A DNA stretch of 40,304 nucleotides from Nitrospirota bacterium (GTDB lineage Bacteria; Nitrospirota; Thermodesulfovibrionia; UBA6902; DSMQ01). Location: positions 1 through 40,304 of the forward strand of contig JACRGX010000060.1 in NCBI GenBank assembly GCA_016212185.1. Direction: 5' to 3'. The position numbers and the translations under genes were made by a program. The notes below the pieces were generated by a model. The model did not search any database. It was not told the origin of the DNA and was given only the letters and a program-made list of their open reading frames with translations. Positions 30,095 through 38,937 of this stretch are shown here, piece by piece; the first letter of the stretch is position 1, and every line of letters begins with the position of its first letter.

Positions 30095-30394
30095 ATGTTT
30101 ATACTTGCTAATTTAATATCAGCCGCAGCGCAGATACTGGACATAGCGCTGTCGGCATACATGTGGATTGTGATAATTGCAGCGCTTATAAGCTGGGTGA
30201 ATCCGGACCCGTATAATCCTATCGTGAGGTTTTTACACTCGGTGACTGACCCTGTCCTGAGGCCGATAAGAAGGAGGCTTGGTTTCGGGTTCGGCATTGA
30301 TATATCGCCCATGATAGTGATACTGATAATTATCTTTATCAGGCGTTTTCTGGTATCATCTTTGATTGAGATGGCGTTGAAAATTAAAAGTTAA
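30095..30394 (+). CDS. YggT family membrane protein
   Basis: A 99-aa protein with two hydrophobic segments (about 5-35 and 65-90) and the YggT signature WIVIIAALISWVNPDPYNPI, then RFLHSVTDPVLRPIRRRL. YggT proteins are linked with envelope and division functions, and in many bacteria sit exactly here, between proC/yggS and divIVA. The start is 6 bases after proC. Confidence 0.92.
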   Translation: MFILANLISAAAQILDIALSAYMWIVIIAALISWVNPDPYNPIVRFLHSVTDPVLRPIRRRLGFGFGIDISPMIVILIIIFIRRFLVSSLIEMALKIKS

Positions 30395-30415
30395 AAATTA
30401 AAATTAAAAGTTAAG
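30381..30415. repeat. aattaaaagtt tandem words between yggT and divIVA
   Basis: Four aaattaaaa(gtt) units overlap the yggT 3' end and fill the gap; the divIVA site (aggaagaaggaggg) follows directly. Confidence 0.75.
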
Positions 30416-30438
30416 AGTTTAAGGAAGAAGGAGGGCAT

Positions 30439-30915
30439 ATGAGGATTACACCGCTTGATATTCAGCAAAAACAGTTTGCAACCAAATTCAGGGGATTTGA
30501 TATTGAAGAGGTTGATTCTTTTCTTGAGCTTATAAGGGAGGAAATGGAAGAACTCTTGAGGGAAAATGCCAACCTCAGGGAGGCAGTGAGGCTGATAGAA
30601 AAGCAGTTGAAGGATTACAAGAATATTGAAACAACCCTGAGGGACACGCTTGTAGCAACCCAGCAGATGACTGAAGAATATAAAGAAAATGCAAAGAAAG
30701 CGGCTGAGCTTATAAAGAAAGAAGCCGAGCTTCAGGCGGATGAGATGCTGAAAGAGGCGCATGAAAAGGTCGTTAAAATTCATGAGGACATAACTGACCT
30801 TAAGGGAGTAAGAAGGCACTTTAAGGAAGAATTAACCCGGCTGATACAAAGCCATCTGAAGATGCTTGAGTTTGATAAAGAGAGAGAGAAAGAAACCCCT
30901 GCCGAGGGCGCGTAG
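30439..30915 (+). CDS. DivIVA-domain protein
   Basis: A 158-aa coiled-coil protein that starts with the DivIVA membrane-curvature domain (MRITPLDIQQKQFATKFRGF, then DIEEVDSFLELIREEMEELL). It continues as an uninterrupted charged coiled coil to about 140. In Gram-positives DivIVA organises poles and division sites; in diderms such as this its role is less clear. Its neighbours yggS and yggT are the same as in Gram-positive division clusters. Strong start (gaaggagggcat). It ends 3 bases before hisS. Confidence 0.92.
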   Translation: MRITPLDIQQKQFATKFRGFDIEEVDSFLELIREEMEELLRENANLREAVRLIEKQLKDYKNIETTLRDTLVATQQMTEEYKENAKKAAELIKKEAELQADEMLKEAHEKVVKIHEDITDLKGVRRHFKEELTRLIQSHLKMLEFDKEREKETPAEGA

Positions 30916-30917
30916 AG

Positions 30918-32174
30918 ATGAAGTTTAAGGCTCTGAAAGGCATACAGGATATTCTGCCTCCTGAAACATCCGGCTGGCAGCGCATAGAAGCTTCTGCCAG
31001 GGAGGTTTTTAAGACCTACGGATTCAGAGAAATCAGGCTTCCTGTAATTGAATCAACAGATATTTTTCTAAGAAGCATAGGAGAGACGACCGACATAGTT
31101 GAGAAGGAGATGTACACGTTTACGGACAAGGCTGACAGGAGCGTAACGCTGAGGCCCGAAGGCACTGCGCCTTTTGTCAGGGCCTTTGTAGAGCATCACC
31201 TTTTTAACGAGCCGCCGCCGCAGAAGTTTTATTACATGGGCCCGATGTTCAGGTATGAAAGACCCCAGGCCGGCAGGCAAAGACAGTTTCACCAGATAGG
31301 CGTTGAGGCATTAGGCGTTGAAGACCCCAAGATTGATGCAGAGGTTATTTCCCTGCTTTTAGTGTTTCTGGAAAAAATCGGGATTAAAGACGCCCGATGC
31401 GAGGTTACCTCTATCGGCTGTGTTCAATGCCGTCCTGATTTCAGAGCGGCGCTTAAGGATTTTTTTAAAGACAGGCTTGGTTTTTTTTGCGACGACTGCA
31501 AAAGGAGGTATGAACTTAATCCGCTCAGAATCCTTGACTGCAAGGTTGAGGCCTGCATAAACGGGCGTCAGGGCGCGCCTTCGGTTATAGATTTTTTATG
31601 CGGCGACTGCACAGAGCATTTTAACGGTGTGCAGCATTATCTTAAACTTCTAAGCGTTCCTTATACTGTCAATTCGGGCTTAGTAAGGGGGCTTGATTAT
31701 TATACGAGGACTGCGTTTGAGGTAAAAAATTATTCCCTCGGGGCGCAGAATACAGTGGCTGCAGGCGGCAGGTATAACGGGCTTGTAGCGGAATTCGGCG
31801 GTCCTAAAATCCCTGGGATCGGCTTTGCAATAGGCGTGGAGAGGATACTAACTCTTTTAAGCGGGTTATCTGACGGACATGAGGGTCCTGATGTCTTCCT
31901 GTGCTCTCTCAGCAGTGAGGCCGGAGAAAAGACTGCTGTCCTTGCAGGGCAGTTGAGGCTTAAGGGTTTATGGGCTGAGATAAGCTATGATAAAACATCA
32001 CTCCGGAGCCAGATGAGGAGGGCTGACAGATTACGCGCTAAAAATGTGATTATTGTGGGAGAGGATGAGATGAAAAGTCACACGGTTGTCATAAAAAATA
32101 TGCAGGATAAAACAGAGACTAAGGCTCCTCTTGAGGTTTATGAAATACTGAGAATAGTTAGGGGCCGTGATTAG
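30918..32174 (+). CDS. hisS: Histidyl-tRNA synthetase
   Basis: Charges tRNA-His. The 418-aa class-II enzyme has KGIQDILPPETSGWQ, motif-1 ETTDIVEKEMYTF, motif-2 LRPEGTAPFVRAF, YYMGPMFRYERPQAGRQRQF with the following HQIGVEALG, the histidine motifs GLVRGLDYYTRTAFEV and AAGGRYNGLV, and motif-3 GIGFAIGVERIL. The insertion domain contains Cys pairs (FFCDDCKRRY, FLCGDCTEHF). The start is the ATG two bases after the divIVA stop. Confidence 0.97.
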   Translation: MKFKALKGIQDILPPETSGWQRIEASAREVFKTYGFREIRLPVIESTDIFLRSIGETTDIVEKEMYTFTDKADRSVTLRPEGTAPFVRAFVEHHLFNEPPPQKFYYMGPMFRYERPQAGRQRQFHQIGVEALGVEDPKIDAEVISLLLVFLEKIGIKDARCEVTSIGCVQCRPDFRAALKDFFKDRLGFFCDDCKRRYELNPLRILDCKVEACINGRQGAPSVIDFLCGDCTEHFNGVQHYLKLLSVPYTVNSGLVRGLDYYTRTAFEVKNYSLGAQNTVAAGGRYNGLVAEFGGPKIPGIGFAIGVERILTLLSGLSDGHEGPDVFLCSLSSEAGEKTAVLAGQLRLKGLWAEISYDKTSLRSQMRRADRLRAKNVIIVGEDEMKSHTVVIKNMQDKTETKAPLEVYEILRIVRGRD

Positions 32175-32277
32175 TTTTTACCCTTATAAGTATTGTAATT
32201 ATTAATGTCCAATTACAAAGCTCAAATGCCAAATGTTTGAAATTTAGATTTTGGAATTTGATATTTCCCCATAATTT
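32175..32277. other. Intergenic words before the histidine kinase
   Basis: caaatgccaaatgtttgaaatttagattttggaatttgatattt is a mixture of aaatg/gaattt words of the dispersed repeat class. No promoter or ribosome-binding site is evident. Confidence 0.4.
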
Positions 32278-34068
32278 ATGTATAAAAACAGGTTAAGCCA
32301 CAAAGTTATTCTTGCCTTCCTTGCATTTTACCTGACCCTTGCTCTACCGTTGATCTTTATAGTTTTTTCCCCGTCCGGCTATGCAAGAGAACTTACTATT
32401 GACCAATATCTGACAAAAATACGTGAGACTATTATCGGGTTTTCTGTTTTAGCTTTTTTTTCTGCGCTGGTCTTTGCATTATTTTTTATCAGGGGGATAC
32501 TGAGGTCCGCCAGAAACCTTCATGACGGAGTTACAAAGATGAGAAGGGGCGAGACGAATGTCTCCCTCCATATATATTCCACCGATGAGCTCGGAGATGT
32601 CACAGAGGCGTTCAACGAAATGTCCGCTACCATCCATGAATATACGGAAGAGCTGAAGAAAAAAGACCTTTATATAAATACAATGCTGGACCCTCTGTGG
32701 GTTGTTGACATAGAGGATGTTGTGATTGACATAAATCCGGCATTTACTGTCCTTTTAGGCTATCAAAAAGTAAACGCCGTTGGAATGTGCCTTTATGAAT
32801 TTTTTGATGAGAAAAACCGCAAGATAATACAAACGCAGGCGAAATATTGGGAAAAGATGCTGTCCCATACCTTTGAGGTGGAAATTAAAAATATCTATAA
32901 CACCAATATCCCTGTTCTGATAAGCAGCGCCCCGGTTTTAAAAGATAAGAAGATGATCGGGAAGGTCGGAGTGTTCAAGGATTTCAGGGCGCAGAGGGCG
33001 CTCAGGGAAAACATGGCCAATATCATACTGGACTGCATACCGGACGGAGTTTACACAATTAATATGGAAAAGGTTATTACTGCGATGAACAGCGCCGCCG
33101 AAAAAATTCTTAGAGTCACGAGAAGCGTTGCCATAGGCATGCCCTGTTCAAATGTGATTATGCATACGGATCAGGAAGGCAAATCCCTTTGTGATCAGTG
33201 CCCTATGTCAATCGCAATGAAGGGTGAGGCAATACGTATAGAAACAACTCTTCAAATAGGGGGCAGGCTGACAGCGCTTCTTATTACCTGCTCGCCACTC
33301 TTTACGCCTGACGGCAAAATAACCGGAGCTGTCCAGGTATTCAGGGATATTTCCGAGGAGAAAGAAATTGAGCAGATGAAAACGGATTTTGTAGAGTCTG
33401 TCTCCCATGAATTCAGGACGCCCTTGTCGGCAATTGTAGGCATGACGGAAATGCTGATGGAGCATGCGGTCAAAGGCCCCAAGAAGGATGAATACCTTAA
33501 AACAATTTACAGCGAGGCCTTAAGGCTTTCCGATATGGTCTCTCAGCTTCTGGATATTTCAACGACAGAGCACGGGCATATACATTTTGAGAGGGAGCTT
33601 ATTGATTTAAAGGACCTTATCTCTTCATTCATAAGCACCTATGAAACCAAAAAGGCAGTAAAAGACAAGGGAGCAATTATCAGCTTTGCCGATTACCGCA
33701 AGGATGCCCCCCTGCACCCGTTTTTCGGTGATAAAAACAGGTTGAAACAGGTTATAATCAATTTACTTGACAATGCAGTCACTTATTCTGATGACGGCGT
33801 CAGGGTGGCAGTTGAACTTAATACTCAAAATAAAAATACAATAATCAGCGTAAAGGATTCGGGATGGGGGGTGCCGCCGGAGGACCTTCCGCACATATTT
33901 AAGAGGTTTTACAGGGGCAGGCACAGCAGGATTCTGAAGGGCACGGGACTCGGCCTGCCTCTTTGCGAGGAAATAGTAAAGCTGCATGGAGGAACTATAA
34001 CTGTGGAAAGCGAACTTGGCAGGGGCAGTGAATTTGTGCTGACCTTTCCGGCCGAAGAAGGGCAATAA
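32278..34068 (+). CDS. Membrane histidine kinase with HAMP and two PAS domains
   Basis: A 596-aa sensor kinase. Two helices (about 10-30 and 50-74) flank a very short external loop, so the signal is probably sensed in the membrane or inside. HAMP (about 75-125: DELGDVTEAFNEMSATIHEY) is followed by PAS at about 140-250 and by a second PAS at 255-365. The second PAS contains a Cys cluster, MPCSNVI...SLCDQCPMS, which might bind metal or respond to redox. The HisKA box SVSHEFRTPLSAIVGMTEML has the phospho-His near 377. The ATPase part has NLLDNAVTYSD, DSGWGVPPEDLPHIFKRFYR and GTGLGLPL. The response regulator follows 9 bases later. Confidence 0.93.
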   Translation: MYKNRLSHKVILAFLAFYLTLALPLIFIVFSPSGYARELTIDQYLTKIRETIIGFSVLAFFSALVFALFFIRGILRSARNLHDGVTKMRRGETNVSLHIYSTDELGDVTEAFNEMSATIHEYTEELKKKDLYINTMLDPLWVVDIEDVVIDINPAFTVLLGYQKVNAVGMCLYEFFDEKNRKIIQTQAKYWEKMLSHTFEVEIKNIYNTNIPVLISSAPVLKDKKMIGKVGVFKDFRAQRALRENMANIILDCIPDGVYTINMEKVITAMNSAAEKILRVTRSVAIGMPCSNVIMHTDQEGKSLCDQCPMSIAMKGEAIRIETTLQIGGRLTALLITCSPLFTPDGKITGAVQVFRDISEEKEIEQMKTDFVESVSHEFRTPLSAIVGMTEMLMEHAVKGPKKDEYLKTIYSEALRLSDMVSQLLDISTTEHGHIHFERELIDLKDLISSFISTYETKKAVKDKGAIISFADYRKDAPLHPFFGDKNRLKQVIINLLDNAVTYSDDGVRVAVELNTQNKNTIISVKDSGWGVPPEDLPHIFKRFYRGRHSRILKGTGLGLPLCEEIVKLHGGTITVESELGRGSEFVLTFPAEEGQ

Positions 34069-34076
34069 AGGCAGAG

Positions 34077-34451
34077 ATGATGAAAAAGGTTATTATTGTT
34101 GATGACGAACCGTTTATTCTTATGATCCTTGAGGATAAATTTAAGTCTGCCGGCTTTAAGGTATTGACGCGCAGGAACGGACAGGGGATAATGGAGCTTG
34201 TAAAATCAGAAAAGCCTGACCTTTTAATCGTAGACTGGATGCTGCCCGATACAACCGGCATAGATATATGCAGGATGATAAAAAACACGCTGGAAATATG
34301 TGCAATCCCTGTATTTATGCTTACTGCAAAAGGGCAGGAAGCAGATGAGAAATGCGCGATGGAAAGCGGAGTGGCGAAATATATAACAAAACCATTCAGC
34401 CCCAAGACGCTTCTTACCCTTGTTATTGAAACGATTGGAGAGGCAAAATAA
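34077..34451 (+). CDS. Single-domain response regulator
   Basis: A 124-aa CheY-like receiver without output domain. Acidic pocket VDDEPF (Asp9/10), phospho-acceptor Asp53 in VDWMLPDTTG, Thr in MLTAKG and Lys in YITKPFSP are all present. It is placed between a kinase and a GAF/HD-GYP gene, with which it overlaps by one base (TAATG). The likely chain is kinase to receiver to c-di-GMP enzyme, acting through protein contact. Confidence 0.93.
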   Translation: MMKKVIIVDDEPFILMILEDKFKSAGFKVLTRRNGQGIMELVKSEKPDLLIVDWMLPDTTGIDICRMIKNTLEICAIPVFMLTAKGQEADEKCAMESGVAKYITKPFSPKTLLTLVIETIGEAK

Positions 34452-35590
34452 TGGCGGCAAAACCCCGGACAGCCAATAAACCGAAAAGTCAGATGGACCA
34501 ACTGCGGGATGATCTCCTTTTAACTACACGCGAGCTCAGCGGCGCCTATGAAGAATTATCAATTTTTCACCGTCTTTCACAGACGCTTGCCGGGCTGACG
34601 CTTGAGCAGATTTATGACAAGCTTCTTGATGAGATTCAGGCGATGCTTGATGTAAAGACAGTGGCAATTATGCTGATAAACGAAGAAGGGAATGAATTAT
34701 ACACTGTTTCCTTCAGGGGCAAGTGGCCCAGCGGAAAGGTATTTAAAAAAGGAAATAATATCTTCTGGACTACGATTGAACAACGCTCGCCTAAAGTGGT
34801 CGGCGATATTATAGGGCTCTCGGCAAGGATAAAGATAAGCCCCATCCTGATATGTCCTGTCATCGGAAAGAAAAAAGCGCTCGGCGCCATCATCGTCGGC
34901 GAAAGAAAGTCAGGGAAAGAGTTTTATTCATCTGATATTAAGTTCCTGCTGGCCATTGCTTCTCAGGCGGCGCTTGCGATAGAAAATGCTTCTTTGTATC
35001 AGGAGCTTGAGAATCTTCTGCTCAGCACGGTTGTCGCTTTTGGCAAGGCTATTGACTCAAGGTCGCACTGGACGTACGGTCATTCCGACAGGGTGACAAA
35101 ATATGCGGTTGACATTGCCAGAGAGATGGAGATGGACAACGCCTTTATTGAGAAACTAAAAATTTGCAGCCTTCTTCACGACATAGGGAAAATCACAATA
35201 CCGATAGATATTCTGGATAAACCGGGCGATTTGACGGAATTGGAAATGAATCAGATGAACCGGCACCCGTTTATAGGCGCCAGAATTTTTGAGGATTTTA
35301 AGGCCTTCAAGGATATAGTTGAGGGGATTAAACACCATCACGAAAGATGGGACGGCAATGGTTTTTACGGAGAATTAAAAGGTGAGAAAATACCGCTGAT
35401 GGCAAGGATAATTGCCGTTGCCGACGCCTATGATGCATTGACGTCCGACAGGCCGTACAGAAAGAAAAAAAACAGGGAAGAAGTTATTACCGAAATAGCT
35501 GACAAGGCAGGCAAACAATTTGACCCTAAGTTAGTCCAGATTTTTTTTAAAGTCATAGAAGCATACGGTCAGAAAGAGCAGAATGACTGA
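34451..35590 (+). CDS. GAF/HD-GYP c-di-GMP phosphodiesterase-like protein
   Basis: A 379-aa cytoplasmic protein: coiled N-terminus to 40, GAF domain about 45-185 (LDEIQAMLDVKTVAIMLINE, ASQAALAIENASLYQELE), then HD-GYP about 190-370. Metal and catalytic motifs are HSDRVTKYAVDIA, LLHDIGKITIP, HRHP-like MNRHPFIGARIF, HHHERWDGNGFYG and ARIIAVADAYDALTSDRPYR. The name-giving GYP is changed to GFY here. HD-GYP proteins break c-di-GMP to GMP; the change may affect partner binding more than catalysis. It is translationally coupled to the receiver. Confidence 0.92.
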   Translation: MAAKPRTANKPKSQMDQLRDDLLLTTRELSGAYEELSIFHRLSQTLAGLTLEQIYDKLLDEIQAMLDVKTVAIMLINEEGNELYTVSFRGKWPSGKVFKKGNNIFWTTIEQRSPKVVGDIIGLSARIKISPILICPVIGKKKALGAIIVGERKSGKEFYSSDIKFLLAIASQAALAIENASLYQELENLLLSTVVAFGKAIDSRSHWTYGHSDRVTKYAVDIAREMEMDNAFIEKLKICSLLHDIGKITIPIDILDKPGDLTELEMNQMNRHPFIGARIFEDFKAFKDIVEGIKHHHERWDGNGFYGELKGEKIPLMARIIAVADAYDALTSDRPYRKKKNREEVITEIADKAGKQFDPKLVQIFFKVIEAYGQKEQND

Positions 35591-36233
35591 CAGGAAAGAC
35601 AACTGTAAAACTTTAAGTCATTATACTGAATCTAATGTTCTCATAGAAGGTACAGGCGTAATTCTTGCCGGCGGGGAGAATAAGCGGATGCCTGTTTTGA
35701 AGCCGTTTATTGAGATTAACGGCGAGAGGATTATTGAGAGAAGCTTTAGAATAATGAAGCGGCTTTTCAGGGAAACCTTTATTGTCACCAATCAGCCCGA
35801 GCATTACCTGTATCTTGAAATTCGCATGCTGGGTGATGCTTATAATATAAGGGGGCCGATGACAGGTGTGTTTACGGCTCTTTTAAATGCGCCGTCCGCG
35901 TGGGTATTTATTTCAGCATGCGATATGCCGTTTATAAACGAAGAATTAATAAGATATATGGCTTTAAAAAGACATGACTGCGACGCGGTGGTGCCCCTGT
36001 TAAACAACAGGGCAGAGCCGCTTTTTGCTTTTTACTCCGGCAGGCTATTGCCGCTGATGGAGAAGGCTGTTCTTTCAGGGAAGACAGCGCTAAAAGATTT
36101 TTTAGTCAATAAAAGGGTAAAATACGTGAAAACCGGAGAGATAAAAAGCATAGACAGGGAGGCAAGGTCTTTTATAAACCTTAACTGCCCTGAAGATGTG
36201 AGGCATTGTTTATGCTCTGGAAGACGGGGTTGA
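35583..36233 (+). CDS. mobA: Molybdenum cofactor guanylyltransferase
   Basis: Attaches GMP to molybdopterin, needed by most bacterial molybdoenzymes, such as formate dehydrogenases and nitrate reductases. The 216-aa NTP-transferase has VILAGGENKRMPVLKPFIEI (GGxxxRM/Kx loop), IRGPMTGVFTALLNAP, the metal site FISACDMPFINEEL, VPLLNNRAEPLFAFY and C-terminal FINLNCPEDV. The ATG overlaps the HD-GYP stop by 8 bases. Some relatives in this family use other substrates (MobA-like), so specificity is likely but not certain. Confidence 0.85.
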   Translation: MTDRKDNCKTLSHYTESNVLIEGTGVILAGGENKRMPVLKPFIEINGERIIERSFRIMKRLFRETFIVTNQPEHYLYLEIRMLGDAYNIRGPMTGVFTALLNAPSAWVFISACDMPFINEELIRYMALKRHDCDAVVPLLNNRAEPLFAFYSGRLLPLMEKAVLSGKTALKDFLVNKRVKYVKTGEIKSIDREARSFINLNCPEDVRHCLCSGRRG

Positions 36234-36270
36234 AATTAACTTTTAAAATTTGTTATTTAAAGGAGGAAAA

Positions 36271-36474
36271 ATGTTTGGACTTGGAATGCCGGAACTGATT
36301 GTAATCTTAGTGATTGTAATAGTTGTATTCGGCGCCTCAAGGCTTCCGGAATTGGGTAAAGGCATCGGAGAGGCGATAAGGAATTTCAAAAAGTCGTCTT
36401 CAGAGCCGAAAGAGATAGATGTGACGCCGAAGAAAAATGCCCAAGCCGGAGAAGACAAGGAAAAGAAATCTTAA
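36271..36474 (+). CDS. tatA: Twin-arginine translocase subunit TatA
   Basis: A 67-aa pore-forming subunit of the Tat exporter, which moves folded cofactor proteins. It has an N-terminal helix ([16 protein letters not shown]), the hinge [21 protein letters not shown] and a charged tail. The start is the ATG at 36271 with aaaggaggaaaa; the upstream ATG in frame has none. Neighbouring mobA fits, because many molybdoenzymes use Tat. tatB and tatC are not in the window. Confidence 0.95.
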   Translation: MFGLGMPELIVILVIVIVVFGASRLPELGKGIGEAIRNFKKSSSEPKEIDVTPKKNAQAGEDKEKKS

Positions 36475-36477
36475 TCA

Positions 36478-37584
36478 ATGGCTCATGAAACGGACTCACC
36501 GGCGGTCTTTGCCGAGATTGACCTTAATGCCTTGTCGCGCAACCTTGATGCAGTCAGGAAGAAGACAAAAAATAAATCTGCAATTCTCGCTGTAGTCAAG
36601 GCAGGGGCTTATGGTCACGGCGCTGTGCAGGTCTCACGGCGGCTTCTGGACCAAGGCGTATCAATGTTAGGCGTAGCCTTTGCAGAGGAGGCGGTCAGGC
36701 TCAGGGATGCAGGCATAAAGGCTCCGGTGCTTGTTTTTTTTGACAGAGATAATATAGACGCATATTTTAAATATAAACTAACGCCTGTGGTTTTTGACCT
36801 TGAAACAGCCCGGAAAATCGCCAAAGAGGCTTACAGGCGAAGCTGCAGGATGCCTGTGCATATCAAAGTGGATACCGGCATGGGGCGTATCGGGTTTACC
36901 CCGCAGGATGCATTTCAATCAATTATTAAAATCTCCAGGATGAAAAATATTGAGCTTGAAGGCATTATGAGCCATTTTTCAGAGGCAGACCTCAGTGATA
37001 AAGAATTTGCCTTATGGCAGATAAAAAACTTTATACATCTTGTGAAATCACTGAAAAAAAAGAGCGTCGGTTTTAAGTTCCATCATATGTCAAACAGCGC
37101 CGCTGTCATGAGTTTTCCCGAGGCTCACTTCAACATGGTCAGGCCCGGCATAATGCTTTACGGTTACGGTGTTAAAGAGCACAGACTCAGTCCTGTGCTA
37201 AGCCTTAAAAGCAGGATTATACAGATTAAAAAAGTTCCCGCCAATACACCGGTGAGCTATGGGAGAACTTATATCACAAGGAGAAAAAGCGTTATAGCCA
37301 CGGTCCCTTTGGGCTATGCCGACGGGTATAACAGGAAACTCTCAAACTACGGAGAGGCGCTTGTAAACGGCAGGCGCGCGCCTGTTGCCGGAAGGGTCTG
37401 CATGGATACGGTCATGCTTGACGTTACGGCAATCCCCGGGGTTAAAGAAAATGCAGAGGTTGTTTTAATCGGAAGGCAGGGGAAAGAAAAAATTACTGCG
37501 CGGGAAATTGCAGATAAAATCGGCACCATCCCCTATGAAGTTCTTACGTCAATAAGCCGGCGGGTTAAAAGAGTCTATAAGTAA
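36478..37584 (+). CDS. alr: Alanine racemase
   Basis: Makes D-alanine for peptidoglycan with PLP. The 368-aa fold-III enzyme has the PLP lysine in AVVKAGAYGHGA (Lys41), HIKVDTGMGRIGF, MSHFSEAD, FHHMSNSAAVMSFPEAHFNM, VRPGIMLYG, VPLGYADGYNRKLSN and RVCMDTVMLDV. The start ATG follows tatA by 3 bases without its own clear site, suggesting coupling. It is the last gene of the kinase-mobA-tatA group. Nothing with a terminator shape was seen after it. Confidence 0.96.
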   Translation: MAHETDSPAVFAEIDLNALSRNLDAVRKKTKNKSAILAVVKAGAYGHGAVQVSRRLLDQGVSMLGVAFAEEAVRLRDAGIKAPVLVFFDRDNIDAYFKYKLTPVVFDLETARKIAKEAYRRSCRMPVHIKVDTGMGRIGFTPQDAFQSIIKISRMKNIELEGIMSHFSEADLSDKEFALWQIKNFIHLVKSLKKKSVGFKFHHMSNSAAVMSFPEAHFNMVRPGIMLYGYGVKEHRLSPVLSLKSRIIQIKKVPANTPVSYGRTYITRRKSVIATVPLGYADGYNRKLSNYGEALVNGRRAPVAGRVCMDTVMLDVTAIPGVKENAEVVLIGRQGKEKITAREIADKIGTIPYEVLTSISRRVKRVYK

Positions 37585-37780
37585 ACAAACTGCAGTTCCA
37601 GCCTGATTTAAAAACCCTTAAAGCAATCTAAATTCAGCAGCCGTATGCCTTTCAAGACCAAAGCATTAGCATAGGACACTCTTTGGGGGATGTTCTGTGG
37701 TAATATGTGCGTAAAAACCTGTGGTTTTTCAATAGCAGCGATTTGTATAATTGGCGTTGTTATTGCATAATGTGGAGTAA
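37585..37780. other. Gap after alr
   Basis: About 200 bases with no gene that I can support. A frame continuous with the cas6e remnant extends back to about 37703, but it has no recognisable Cas6 sequence before KGIKFE. A small hairpin (aaaaacctgtggttttt) lies near 37715-37730. It may be scrambled remains of the same cas gene. Confidence 0.35.
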
Positions 37781-37906
37781 CAAAGGGATTAAATTTGAGG
37801 TATCCTGAAAGTGGTTGAGCCGGATGCTTTTGTTCAAATAATACACCAAGGCATCGGCCGCGCCAAGTCCTTCGGCTGCGGCCTTATGCTGGTGAGGCGG
37901 GTATGA
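37781..37906 (+). pseudogene. 3' remnant of cas6e (type I-E CRISPR endoribonuclease)
   Basis: A 35-codon stretch ending at TGA 37904-37906 reads GILKVVEPDAFVQIIHQGIG followed by RAKSFGCGLMLVRRV. This is the typical Cas6e/CasE C-terminus (GVLxVxDPxxF...GIGxAKxFGCGLL). Just before it, KGIKFE, which belongs to the same conserved strand, is in another frame. One G is missing at about 37799, and a TGA blocks the frame. No further Cas6e sequence is seen upstream, so only the last ~40 residues remain. Its stop overlaps the next possible ATG (37903), the arrangement usual between cas6e and cas1 in type I-E operons. cas1 and cas2 are absent here. Confidence 0.75.
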
Positions 37907-37932
37907 GAGTGAAGAACGAGAAAGGGGCTAAC

Positions 37933-38805
37933 ATGGAATCAAATATTGCTGTTTTTAGAGGGAAGGAAGTCAGAAGAATAATTCACAACAAAGAATGGTG
38001 GTTTTCTATAGTAGATGTATGTGGAGCGCTCACTTCAAGCGCCGATGCGGGAGCATACTGGAGGAAGTTGAAACAAAGACTCAATGAAGAAGGAAGTGAG
38101 GTCGTGACGTTTTGTCACGGACTGAAATTACCGGCCTCTGACGGGAAAAACTACGAAACCGATTGCGCCAACACCGAAGGCATTTTCCGTGTTATCCAGT
38201 CTATCCCTTCCCCCAAGGCCGAGCCTTTTAAGCGCTGGCTTGCAAAAGTCGGGTACGAGCGAGTGCAGGAGATAGAAAACCCGGAGCTTGCGACGAAGAG
38301 AACAAGGGCTTTATACAAGGCAAAAGGATATTCTGATGTCTGGATTGAAAAACGCATGCGTGGCATAGCCATCAGGGAAGAACTCACCGATGAATGGAAA
38401 AAGAGGGAAGTGAAAGAGAAGAAGGAATATGAGATATTAACTGCTGAAATTGCAAGGGCTGCATTCGGCATTACACCGTCCCGGCATAAGAAACTGAAAG
38501 GTCTAAAGCGAGAAAATCTTCGTGACCACATGAACGACCTTGAACTGATTTTCTCAATGCTCGGCGAAGCTGCAACTACTGAGATAACACGGGTGGATAA
38601 TGCAAAAGGATTTCATGAGTCCAAACATTCAGCACGCAAAGGTGGCGAAGTTGCAGGCAAGGCACGAGAAGACCTTGAACGGAAAACCGGTAAACGTGTT
38701 GTCTCACGAGAGAATTATCTGACCGAGCCAGAAAGCCGGAAGAAGTTGGAGGGAAAGGAATTAAGGGTAAGGATCATCAATGGCACAAAACGCAAAGAAA
38801 ACTGA
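37933..38805 (+). CDS. Bro-N family protein (phage antirepressor-like)
   Basis: A 290-aa protein with an N-terminal Bro-N domain (MESNIAVFRGKEVRRIIHNK, WWFSIVDVCGALTSS, IFRVIQSIPSPKAEPFKRWL AKVGYERVQEIENPEL). It then has a basic helical C-terminal region (KRTRALYKAKGYSDVWIEKR, GITPSRHKKLKGL, DNAKGFHESKHSARKGGEVAG). Bro-N/DinD-like proteins occur in phages and commonly as solitary bacterial genes; DNA binding is likely, the role here unknown. The ATG at 37933 is chosen because gaaaggggctaac precedes it. An ATG at 37903 overlapping the cas6e stop would add ten residues. It probably entered between cas genes by transfer. Confidence 0.83.
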   Translation: MESNIAVFRGKEVRRIIHNKEWWFSIVDVCGALTSSADAGAYWRKLKQRLNEEGSEVVTFCHGLKLPASDGKNYETDCANTEGIFRVIQSIPSPKAEPFKRWLAKVGYERVQEIENPELATKRTRALYKAKGYSDVWIEKRMRGIAIREELTDEWKKREVKEKKEYEILTAEIARAAFGITPSRHKKLKGLKRENLRDHMNDLELIFSMLGEAATTEITRVDNAKGFHESKHSARKGGEVAGKAREDLERKTGKRVVSRENYLTEPESRKKLEGKELRVRIINGTKRKEN

Positions 38806-38926
38806 ACATTCCGGCGCCAAGAAAGGCTCCGGCGCTTACTGGGGGAGGAAGATTGCGGCCAAGAAGGAATCAAACAGGAAAAGACGGGAGAATGATAAGG
38901 GGAGTGTAAGGGAGCAGAAGGAGTAG
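38780..38926 (+). CDS. Small basic protein (48 aa) coupled to the Bro-N gene
   Basis: A 48-codon frame, MAQNAKKTEHSGAKKGSGAY, then WGRKIAAKKESNRKRRE, starts inside the last codons of the Bro-N gene (26-base overlap) with a weak aagga site. More than a third of its residues are Lys or Arg. Overlap and position suggest translational coupling, and it may be a partner of the Bro-N protein. I recognise no domain. Confidence is moderate because the length is short and the opposite strand is also open. Confidence 0.6.
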   Translation: MAQNAKKTEHSGAKKGSGAYWGRKIAAKKESNRKRRENDKGSVREQKE

Positions 38927-38937
38927 TAAGGTTCAAG

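Noticed and set aside
37903-37932. Earlier ATG for the Bro-N gene overlapping the cas6e stop
   Set aside because: The ten added residues (MRVKNEKGAN) precede a well-placed aaagggg site and the Bro-N domain begins only at 37933; the overlap is probably inherited from the old cas6e-cas1 junction.
38151-38531. 126-aa minus-strand frame opposite the Bro-N gene
   Set aside because: No initiation site, antisense to the conserved Bro-N domain.
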